Made by a program: the position numbers and the translations under genes. Below, piece after piece: positions 19,487 to 28,929 of a stretch of DNA of 64,000 nucleotides. The notes beneath the pieces are model-generated. The model was not told where the DNA came from, did no database searches, and worked only from the letters and a program-made list of their open reading frames with translations. The stretch comes from Euphorbia lathyris (taxonomy: Eukaryota > Streptophyta > Magnoliopsida > Malpighiales > Euphorbiaceae): NCBI RefSeq assembly GCF_963576675.1, contig NC_088913.1, positions 79,421,001-79,485,000 of the forward strand, in the 5' to 3' direction. Position 1 is the first letter of the stretch. Each line of letters opens with the position of its first letter.

Positions 19487-22400
19487 TTATCTCTTTGCTT
19501 TTTCTGGGCAGTTTCTAATGTCATGGTTGCACAATTGGTGACCTCCTTTGCACATCCTTTGTTTTTTCTGTGATTGTTCAATTGCTTTCTCTTTTTCTCC
19601 CTTCAATCTTTTCTCACTGTTTGTAAGCTGAATCCCAGTTCCTTTGTTTTTAGAAATTTTAGGTTCTTTGATTAGAACTTCAGAGGGCCGACTTGTTCCA
19701 ACCAACATCTCTATGTCTTGAATTTTAGTAAAATTGTTGATGTTCTTTCTTTTCTTTGCTTCCAGCTCTGTCCTCAATGTTTGAATGTTTCTTGTGAGAT
19801 TATTTAGGTCCTCTTCATCCCCTTCAGCCAAACACACAATCATGTGAATCTCACTCCATAAGTTATTCAACATTATTTTCTTTCCCATTGTTCTAGCACA
19901 TTCCTCTATAACATTATTTTGCAATGTTATCTCTGGTAATATTTTTCATCTGTTTAGGACATACTGGTCAGGAATTTTTTCTAGCATCCTATCCTTCCAT
20001 ACGAGTACCATATGTCTACAGGGAATTCCTGCTCTATTGAACATCTTGCATAAACATGTTGTGTCACTGTTGTCTGTATTATAAACAACCTGATATGTTG
20101 TTTTTTTTACCTTTTTCTCTTACAGTGATTCTGCATTTGTCAGTGTGTTTCTGTATATCATCAACGCCACATTTAAATGAAGCATCTATCACTTGTTTTT
20201 GAAATTCATAGAAGATTGTTCTTGTAAATACTTCTGATCCATGCTTTTCGATAGGAATTGGTGTTTGAGTCATAGGTATTGAGTGTTTAGAATCATTGTC
20301 ATTTTTTCCTTGTGCATGTCTTTGTGCTTCCATTGCACCCTCAAACCGGAGGAGGAATTCAATGAGAGTTAAATGACTTTTTTGTGAAAGAAGTGAAGAA
20401 GTGATTTTCACTTTCTGACCTTGAGGTTGTTCTCATTAAGCCCGCTAGGAATGAGTCTCTGAAATAAGCAGAAATCCATGTTGATCTTATATCATACATG
20501 TGTTTCAGCCATCCATGTTCTTGTAAATTGAATTCCAAAATAATTTCCATCCATTTTTGTTCAAACTCTTCTGGTTCCAATTCTACACTCCACATGCAAG
20601 AATTTATCTTTGTAATAAAATCTGTTTCTTGCATTATTTGTCTTCCTGTATTTGTAAGAAAAGAGTTTAGAATACAATTAATGTATGCGTATTGAACAAC
20701 ACATATATCATTTTGGAACATTTTATGTATTCATATGGAACAACACATGTATTATGTTGGAACATTGTATTTATTGAATGGGATAATAGAAAATAAATAG
20801 TATAGAATTATTTTTCGTACCTATTTTGTCTGACATCTTCTTCATAATGTGCCACATGCAAAATCTGTGTTCTGTTTTTTTAAAAACATTTTTTATTGCA
20901 ACTATCATTGCTGGATCTTGGTCTGTTATCAAGTAAGTCGGCTCATTGTTGTCCATTGCTTTCAAAAATGTTTTAAAAACCCACTCAAATGATGCAATAT
21001 CTTCGTTAGCCATGAAACAAGATGCAAATGTAATACATTTTTTATGGTTGTCAACCCCAGTAAATGGTCCAAATATCATATTATACCTGTTCATTGTAAC
21101 ATAAAAATAAGTTTTCTGTTTGAAGAACATGATACAATTTTTGTGTTTCAAAATCAGTATATTAATGGCAGAAAGCAATAATTTTATGCCAAAGATTATT
21201 ATGTAGTACCTGTTTGTGCTATATGTTGTGTCAAATGAGACCATATCACCATAAAGAGCGTAGTTTTTGATACACACATGATCTGCCCATAAAGCTCTAC
21301 AGAGTCTGCATTCTTGATCTACTTCAAATTCGAAATTAATGCACTCCATAACTCCTTTTTTTTCTGAAAATTATCTACAAACATTTGTTCATCTGAATCC
21401 TTAATATATGCTTTCAAGTCTCTCTGGAAGTTTTTAAAATCTATCTTTGATGCACCAATATTTCCATATCCTCCATAAAGTTCCTTTGCTTGTCTATAAG
21501 TTCTTAGAGGACCAACATTCATCTGTTCAACCAAATCAGAATTTATTTATTTTTAGATGAAATGAGTAAAATTCTACAAGTAAACAAAATACTTTATTTA
21601 TAATGCATAACTATTATGAAGAAGATTTTTTACCTTTGCATTATTAACTACCATCTTTTTCAGTAGAAGGTTCATGTTCCTGCCCTCTTTTTGATGTTGT
21701 ACACATCTTGGAGTGTATAGAAGATGATTATGTTCTTCTTTAAACTGTGTCACTTCATAGTTTCCATTGTCGAAAAGTTTGATAATCATTTTAGCACTGT
21801 ATCCTACGCAACTGAGTATCCTTTTTCTGGTTTTTATATCACTAGATGTTGCTTTTCTTTTGTGATATTTGTAACCTTCTTTATTGCATACAAAAAATTG
21901 TTCTTTTATAACACCTTGTTTCTTTCTTGAAGTTGATATCCTACTATTAAATCCAGCAGCACATGCATATGATTTGTAGAATTCTTGAGCTTTATTATAA
22001 TTCTCAAATATCATTCCAAGAGCAGGTTTTAACTCATTTGAACAATTAGGAATCCATATTTTTGTTCCGTTAGGGCTGAGTCTTGTGATTACTTCTGGTG
22101 TGTAAGGTACAATTGCAATAGAAGAGTAACTAGGCGAAAGCAAATCTACAAAACAGGTAAGAGAGTTGAGATTAGGACAAATATGTACTTTGAACAAATG
22201 GTACATTAGTTCGGAACAATTAGTATATCTAGTTTGAACAAATAATATATTAATATGGAACAAATGATATATTCACATGGAACAAGAATTACAATTTATT
22301 AGAATTTACAGTACAGTTTTTGTTTGCTCATTAGTGTAAGAAAGCTATTATCAAGTCTGAGAATAAGTTTAGAACAACTATTATCAAGAAATCCATATAT

Positions 22401-22562
22401 ATCAGATAAATTTCAGATAAATCTATTATCAACAAATCCATATATATCAGATAAATGTAAAGTTTCAGATATAAGCAAAATACCTGGAGATGATGTTGTG
22501 GTCTGTGCCATATTGCACTGATTGTTATCTTCAGATTCCATATTTTGTTGTTCGTATTCCAT
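19487..22562 (-). pseudogene. FAR1/MURA-type MULE transposase
   Basis: Exon 1 is 22484-22562 (MEYEQQNMES...) and exon 2 is 21634-22145, with a FAR1-type zinc domain (FENYNKAQEFYKSYACAAGF; FVCNKEG, LSCVGYSAK, EEHNHLL). Exon 3 starts at 21522. The transposase core has VSFDTTYSTNR-YNMIFGPFTGVDNH across a 123-bp intron (21087-21209) and LITDQDPAM, giving two of the three catalytic acids. RTTSRSESENHFF follows, then a SWIM zinc finger (CLCKMFNRAGIPCRHM). The last exon (about 19487-19924) ends in a Cys/His knuckle (CKGGHQLCNHDIRNCP). Three frameshifts each fall in a poly-A run (T runs at 21356-21363, 20378-20383 and 20101-20108), and a conserved Trp near 19957 is TGA. A full protein would bind the terminal repeats and catalyse excision and insertion; this copy should not. 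Confidence 0.85.
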
Positions 22563-23315
22563 ATTCAGATTGAATTACATGAATACAGATGAGAAATCAA
22601 TCGATAATGTTGATGTCAAGAGAATCGATCAGTAATGTTGATAGTAGGAAATCGATCGATAATTCAACGGAGAAGAAAATCAGAGTTTAATCTCAGATTA
22701 GAAATCGATCGATGATTGTGAGAGAAGAAAATCGATCAAGAATGTTGAAGAATGAGTTTGATTCGCGCGTTATCTAGTTTGAACAAATAATATATTAATA
22801 TGGAACAAATGATATATTCACATGTAACAAGAATTACAATTTGTTAGAATTTACAGTACAGTTTTTGTTTGCTCATTAGTGTAAGAAAGCTATTATCAAG
22901 TCTGAGAATAAGTTTAGAACAACTATTATCAAGAAATCCATATATATCCGATAAATTTCAGATAAATCTATTATCAACAAATCCATATATATCAGATAAA
23001 TGTAAAGTTTTAGATATAAGCAAAATACCTGGAGATGATGTTGTGGTCTGTGCCATATTGCACTGATTGTTGTCTTCAGATTCCATATTTTGTTGTTTGT
23101 ATTCCATATTCAGATTGAATTACATGAATACAGATGAGAAATCAATCGATAATGTTGATGTCAAGAGAATCGATCAGTAATGTTGATAGTAGGAAATCGA
23201 TCGATAATTCAACGGAGAAGAAAATCAGAGTTTAATCTCAGATTAGAAATCGATCGATGATTGTGAGAGAAGAAAATCGATCAAGAATGTTGAAGAATGA
23301 GTTTGATTCGCGTGT
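22226..23315 (+). repeat. 545-bp tandem duplication over transposase exon 1 and promoter
   Basis: Units 22226-22770 and 22771-23315 are nearly identical; I see only a handful of substitutions. Each contains the first transposase exon with its ATG (minus strand), the donor site, and several ATCGATCGAT-like words upstream. The duplication therefore gives the gene two promoters with first exons. Confidence 0.9.
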
Positions 23316-23389
23316 TTTTCCTGTGAAGAACAGAGGAGAATTGACGCGTGTTTTTTGTTTGAATTTTATTGCCAAAACGACGTAGTTTT

Positions 23390-23445
23390 GTTGTGTCACA
23401 CAATAAGCTTATTGTCACAACTTAAGCCCTTGTCACGATGGATCT

Positions 23446-23448
<3 letters not shown>
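23390..23448 (-). repeat. MULE right terminus
   Basis: It contains GTGTCACACAATAAGC, TTGTCACAAC, CCTTGTCACG and GATCTCAC, which are inverted counterparts of the left-end motifs. A CA/TA dinucleotide tract follows directly. Confidence 0.78.

Positions 23449-23484
<36 letters not shown>
23446..23484. repeat. CA/TA compound microsatellite
   Basis: About nine CA units pass into about eleven TA units. Together with the TA run at 411-442 it suggests that the MULE landed in a dinucleotide repeat. Confidence 0.85.
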
Positions 23485-23485
<1 letters not shown>

Positions 23486-23530
23486 ATATTTCTTACTTTT
23501 TTATTTTTCCTTTTTTACTTTATAACTATA

Positions 23531-23605
23531 GGAGAATGACGAGAATTGAACCTACACCTGATGGATTCACAATCCACTGTCTTGGTCGGCTTGGCTATAT
23601 ACTTC
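23531..23605 (-). tRNA. Relic of an organelle-type tRNA-His (GUG)
   Basis: The minus strand reads GTATATAGCCAAGCCGACC, then GACAGTGGATTGTGAATCC, then GGTTCAATTCTCGTC. This closely follows plastid trnH-GUG (D-arm TAGCCAAG, anticodon loop ATTGTGAA, T-loop GGTTCAATTC). The acceptor stem no longer pairs and several stem bases are changed, so it is not a functional tRNA. It is best read as nuclear-transferred plastid DNA, or plastid-derived mitochondrial DNA. Confidence 0.75.
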
Positions 23606-23620
23606 TCTGATACTGATGGG

Positions 23621-25055
23621 TGTTGAAACCACCAAAAATAAATATAACTTTACTTGACAGAAATATGGATTTGTAAAAAGGGTAAACAAAGGTCGAACCC
23701 TAGGGATTAATATTTGACGTTCTTTATTTCTTCTCTTAATTGATATTAAAATGAATATAGTGAAGTAACAATGGGGGTTTTTGAATTGGGTTGAAAGAAA
23801 TCATGAAAATATTTGGTTAAATGAAACAATTGGATCTTAAAATAGAAATGAGATAATATTTGTGGAAACACCCAAATATGGATTTGTAAAAAGGGTAAGC
23901 AAAGGTCGAACCCTAGGGATTAATATTTGACGTTCTTTATTTCTTCTCTTAATTGATATTAAAATGAATATAGTGAAGTAACAATGGGGGGTTTTGAATT
24001 GAGTTGAAAGAAAACATGAAAATATTTGGTTAAATGAAACAATTGGATCTTAAAATAGAAATGAGATAATATTTGTGGAAACACCCAATCAAAGGTAATA
24101 CCAGTTTAGAAGCTGTGTTTTTGTTAACCATCGACGGGAAAGAAATGGTTTATTATTTAAATCAATATTGAACATGTTATGGATATTAGCCAAGAGCTGT
24201 TAGTCCAATCCTTTCCGTAAGGATGAGTGAATCAAGTGTGGCAAGTAATTCATTCCTGGTTAACTAAACAATCTATCCTTAGCGGCTTAGATTTAATCTA
24301 ATTAAAAGCATTATGATTTGGAATAACCATGTTTAGATCCATTAATCTACTCACGAGACTAATGTAGATCTAATCATGTTGCCAATTTCTACTTGTAACC
24401 AATACGAATGAACAATTACGGATTCAATAATATTGGTTTAGTAAATTGCGCCTGAATCTAAAGCATTAACTGGCTGAGATTAACCCCCTAATTCATCGAC
24501 AATGAGAATTGATTTTCTCTGAAGCTTTAATGGAACTATGAACAATAAAAGTAAATTAATGATAAACCTAGAAAGGCAACAACAATCTCATAACAATAAG
24601 AAACCTGAACTTGATATTAACCTTTAACTGAGAAATGAGTTTAGCTACCCATAGCCATGAAGAACAAAATACTTCTCCAAATCAGAAAAAAGGGGAAAAA
24701 TCTAAAAACTATCTGAGTAAAATCGAAGAAGAAGAAAAAGTATATTCAATGAGGGAACATTCCTCCCTATTTATTGACTTATCTCAATCTTCTCATGAGA
24801 TCTATTTCAAAAAGAAAGTGAATAAAAGTAGCAACTGAATGTTTTTAATTTTGAATTTCGAATTGAGATATCCTCCTTGTGTTTGGACTTTTTGACTGAA
24901 CGTGTGGACTGTCTTAAGGCTGCGCACGTGTTGTCCAGAATTTGGTCTTGGGCAAGACTGACTCTGGTTCCGATGTCAAGAACTGAATTTCGTGCTTAAC
25001 TCTCCTGATAGGCAAAATGACTCTAATCCAGCAGTCGAAATGCTCATTTTCAACA
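23621..25055. mobile_element. Putative solo LTR (about 1.43 kb)
   Basis: It begins TGTTGAAA and ends TTTCAACA, an 8-bp terminal inverted repeat in standard TG...CA form. It is flanked by ATGGG (23616-23620) and ATGTG (25056-25060), which differ at one base and fit a decayed 5-bp target duplication. There is no coding region inside. GGTCGAACCCTAGGGATT is a phrase common in plant LTRs. Superfamily unknown. Confidence 0.6.
23661..24087 (+). repeat. 213-bp tandem duplication inside the solo LTR
   Basis: Units 23661-23873 and 23874-24087 start AAATATGGATTTGTAAAAAG and match nearly perfectly over their whole length. Confidence 0.9.
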
Positions 25056-25154
25056 ATGTGTGCTTGAAATGTTAGGAAACACAAAAAGATGCAAAAACAT
25101 GTTGAACCGGCCTATCCGATCCGGGTTTAATAACCTTGATAATAATAATACTTC

Positions 25155-26515
25155 TAGGGCTCATTTGATTCGTGGAATAGATAGGGAATATAATAATTAT
25201 TCCTAAAGAATAGATATTCCCACATTTGGTTAATTTTTTTTTGATGGAATAGCTATTCCATGGAATCCATATTCCTTAATTTCATGGAATAGCTATTCTT
25301 CGATTTTTCCAAGAAATAGATATTCCTAACATGTATTTTTGTAATTTAGAAAATTATCCTCCATTAAATTCTCAATTTTCTCTCTAACCATTTTTTCAAA
25401 TACTATAAATTTTGACGAATCCATAATTTATATCATAAAAACCTGAAAAATGGAAAAACGAGGAAAACATTAAAAAATGTAAAACACGAAAAATATGAAA
25501 TAAGAAAAACATAAAAACGTTACAAAACATGAGAATATAAAAAAACCATGCAAAAACATGAAAACGTTAACAAACGCGAAAATTCAAAAAAAAACACACA
25601 AAACATGAACAACGCGAAAAAATGACAAAACACGAAATTTACAAAAACGTGAAAAAATACAAAAAATATGAAAACGTGAAAAATGCTAAAACAAAAAAAC
25701 GTGACAATATGTGAAAAATGTGATAAATATGAAAATACAAAAAGCGCAAACAAAACACGAAAACGTGAAAAAATATGAATAACATGAAAAAGTAACAAAA
25801 TGCGAAAAATAAAAAAAAGCAAAAAATACGAAAACGTGAAAAAGAAAAAAACGCGAATATATTAAAAATGCAAAAAAAAAAATACAATAACGTGAATAAC
25901 ACGAAAACGAAAAAAATGCGAAAATATGTTCAAACACGAAAAACAAGTAAACAGGAAAAAACGTAAAAAAAAATGCCAAAAAAATATGAAAAAACACGAA
26001 AAACAAGTAAATATGAAAAAACGTTATAAACGCATTTTTCACATTTTTTGTGTTTTTAACGTTTTTCATGTTTATATATTTTTCACGTTTTCATCATTTT
26101 ACAGTTTTATTTCATTTTTTCTTTTGTTTTTGTGTTTTTATGTTTTTTTTCGTTTTTACTGTTTTTACTGTTTTCCACCTCTCTTTTTTCGTTTTTTACA
26201 ATTTTTCCGTTTTTCATATTTTTATTGTTTTTTTTTATTTTTCGTGTTTTTTTCCGTCTTTCATGTTCCCATTTTTCTGTTTTTTTATATATTTTTTAAA
26301 TTAATATATATTAAATATTTGAACAATTTATAGGAATACATCTAAGGGTAATATTGTCTTTTGAATGAAAAAATTATCTATTCCATTTTATCTTATTCCA
26401 CCAAACAAACATATGAATAATTATTCCAATGGAATTTCTATTCTATCTTGCTATTATATTCCTTTGGAATACTCATTCTATTCTGTTCCATTCCATTTCG
26501 AACCAAAGGGCACCT
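25155..26515. mobile_element. TIR element with A-rich/T-rich strand switch
   Basis: The left end AGGGCTCATTTGATTCGTGG and the reverse complement of the right end (AGGTGCCCTTTGGTTCG) form imperfect terminal inverted repeats. Repeated TGGAATAG-type words lie near both ends, as in hAT-like MITEs. Between them, 25437-26028 is almost pure A-rich sequence of repeated AAAAACGTGAAAAA-like words. At about 26030 it switches to the complementary T-rich form until 26290. The transcript could fold into a long irregular hairpin. All open frames across it are low-complexity artefacts. No clean target duplication was found. Confidence 0.55.
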
Positions 26516-26562
26516 TAATATTTAGTGTCAGAAGCAATTTTATCTCTAATATTTGGACAAAT

Positions 26563-26750
26563 TATTAGGAGCACCCGGTTCTCCATGTTAAATGGAAGAC
26601 CTCTCATACATATTTTGACACATGTAACATGGACCCACATATATTACAAGAGACTCCATTATTTTAATTATTACGTAGGATCACACTACATATGTCCAAA
26701 TATGAATTGGGGGTATTCCGAGTGATATAGAAAACCGGGTGCTTAATATA
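26563..26750 (+). mobile_element. MITE, copy 1 of a family present twice here
   Basis: The ends GGAGCACCCGGTTCTCC and GAAAACCGGGTGCT are inverted. The interior matches the reverse complement of 43699-43890 along its whole length at roughly 78-80% by eye, including CATTTGACA-like, TTTTAATTATTA and TCACACTAC blocks. Both copies end in GCTTAATATA. No coding capacity. Confidence 0.75.
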
Positions 26751-26840
26751 AAAACTAATAATATTTAGAGCTAAGAGCAATTTTACAGGACTTCTTCCTC
26801 CTTCCACCGTCGTTCTTGATTAATTCTAATCACAACTGTC

Positions 26841-27306
26841 CAGGACCGGTCCTGACAATTTAGGGGCCCTAGGTAAAACAAGCAGTAAGAGCCCCTTTAA
26901 TATAAAATTTACTAATTGATTTTTATTCATATCATTGCATAAATTAATTTTTAAATTTCAAATTTAATCAATTTAAGATAATAAAAAAATGAAACTTTTT
27001 AAAAATTTTAAATTTAATCAAATTAAAAATAGTTATTTTAAAATGAGGTAATAAAATGAAACTTGTCTTCTTACTCTTAACTATCCATATCATTTGTATA
27101 TTAAAAATATATCAAAAAAAATTACAAAATGGACAAACTCATACCCTTTTTAGTTGGAAGACAATGTAATACCATTATGCTAGGTTGAATTTATTTATAA
27201 TACTTAAAATATAAGCAATTTATTTACAAAACTAATTTTTTTAGACCCCTTCCGGCCTTGGGTCCTAGGCCGGCGCACCCTGCGCCTAGGCCCAGAGCCG
27301 GCCCTG
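26841..27306. mobile_element. Non-autonomous hAT-type element
   Basis: It starts CAGGACCGGTCCTGA and ends GAGCCGGCCCTG, inverted repeats of hAT form. It is flanked by a perfect 8-bp direct repeat CAACTGTC (26833-26840 and 27307-27314). There is no transposase inside the 466 bp; the middle is AT-rich. An open frame spanning its right edge is coincidental. Confidence 0.82.
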
Positions 27307-28929
27307 CAACTGTCCAACACAACCAACACCTGTTCTTCGTTATAAAGTCCGTAACATCTCTGTTTTGGACTTTCTCCGTGGTTTCGAAGTGAGAAAGTGA
27401 ACCCTGTTCTTCTCTTACTGGTTAGTATCATCTTCTTCCTCTTCTTCTTCAATTTTTCATTTGTAAATATGCTTCTATTTTGATTTTTTCATCATAGCCA
27501 TGTAAGATTTGTTTTGTTCTTCTCATTTTTTTTCTTTCCCTGTTTGAACCTTTCAAGTTATGCTTTGAAAAATCGTGGTTTTATTTTTCAAGTTGGATTT
27601 GAATTCGTTCAACGTGAATTTTTTCTTAATTTAGGAAAATTTTCCTTTTCAATGGAAATCAAGTTTTCATTTCGAGGTTTCTCATCAGTTTATGTCGCCG
27701 TATCCTTAATTTGTCTGTTTGTATTCTTGATTTTATGGATCCCTTCTCAAGGGATCTAGTAGCTCTGCCTGGTCCTGTCCATGATCGGAACTACCAGATT
27801 TTCACCTTCCTCCATTGGCCTCTCATCAGTATATACCTTATCTATGGTTTTAAGGAAATTAATATTAGTATATATAGACTCTTTATAGTATTATTTCAAT
27901 GTTCAAAGGTAGATTAGATGGTTAAATATGTATTTTCCTATTTAAGGGGTTCTAGGTTCAACTACTAGCATTGAACTAACATAAAATTAAATATGTTCAC
28001 TCTTTTCATGTTGGACACTTTAATGTTTCAGCGTAACAGGCTGGACTTTGCAAATTTATCCTCAACCGAATGGCTAAACTTAGCCACCCCAAGTCTAAAT
28101 TCCTGGCTCCGCCACTGGCATCTCCCATTGCTAAGAACATTTAATAGGTTTTAATCATCTGCTACCCTTATAAGATGCATCTTTATGTTATAGAATCACT
28201 ACTATCGGTATTTTTAGTTGATCTCTTTGCCATAGTGCTTGAGTTTTAGTACATGATTTAGGCTTTGTTTTTATGTCATGTGCTTATTGCATGTCACTTT
28301 AATAAATGCTGTGTATCTGCAGGTTAACTGCACATTTCATTGTTCAAATTGGCAAGAACTTCGAAGCAATGGACATGGGAACCAAGGATGGCAGAGAGCT
28401 TGGTCCTCTCACTTGTGGATCACAATGGTTTAGGAGCGTCAATATAGTTTCCAAGATGAGGACGTTTTACTTTTTGATCTTTAGTAAATAATGAATTTGC
28501 TCTTCTTATATTTACATGTATATGTGCACACATTTGATTGATCTGCTGAGAATGGTTGGAAATAATGTTTTATTCTCTGATGCAGAGTGCAAGGCAAGAT
28601 GGTAAGTGCCTCTTGGAGCAAGTTTCAGACTCAAGGAGTCTTGCATGTGGTTTAAAGTTCCTTTGCTCCAGTAGTTCTTCTTTGTCTGCCACTTTTTTAG
28701 GCTTGAGCCATGCTTTGAAATTTGTAGGTGACCCCCTGATAACACCTTTTCCATGCTAATGTGAAAGTTTATGTGTTTGACTTTGACATTTAGTTTCTTT
28801 TCAATGAGTAGTGCATTTGATTTCAAATGGTTGGTGGTGATATTGTGATTGTCCATATAGGGTAAGGGGGATATTATCTCATTCCTAAAGCTTTCAGATT
28901 GAACTCATGTTCCTTACTTTATTGAACAG
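27307..28929 (+). pseudogene. Unrecognised exon-like fragments upstream of the helicase relic
   Basis: Several pieces look like decayed exons. At 27652-27759 is a hydrophobic start (MEIKFSFRGFSSVYVAVSL) like a signal anchor, followed in another frame by DPFSRDLVALPGPVHDRNYQ. After an acceptor CTGCAG at 28316-28321 comes HFIVQIGKNFEAMDMGTKDG plus RELGPLTCGSQWFRS. A short exon with donor GTAAGT lies near 28586-28601. I do not recognise the protein and cannot show that these belong to one gene or to the helicase. No intact frame exceeds 81 codons. Confidence 0.3.

Larger units (their letters stand above)
446..23448. mobile_element. Large Mutator-like element (MULE) carrying Ulp1-like protease modules
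   Basis: The two ends are related in inverted orientation. The left end (446-563) starts GAGAGATC and contains GCTTATTGTGTGACAC. The reverse complement of the right end (23390-23448) starts GTGAGATC and contains the same 16 bases. Inside are a FAR1/MURA-type transposase on the minus strand and a long plus-strand gene with two Ulp1/C48-like modules, a combination known in plant MULEs (Kaonashi-type and related families). A Copia element of about 10.3 kb is nested in it, so the MULE itself was about 12.7 kb. Both flanks are TA or CA dinucleotide repeats, which hides any target duplication. Its coding regions carry frameshifts and stops, so this copy is probably not autonomous. Confidence 0.82.

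Noticed and set aside
23531..23605. Functional nuclear tRNA-His
   Set aside because: Acceptor stem mismatches and the close organelle-type sequence point to a transferred, decayed copy.
25520..26333. ORFs of 84-135 codons rich in Phe or Lys on both strands
   Set aside because: They are translations of the A-rich/T-rich low-complexity arms of the TIR element.
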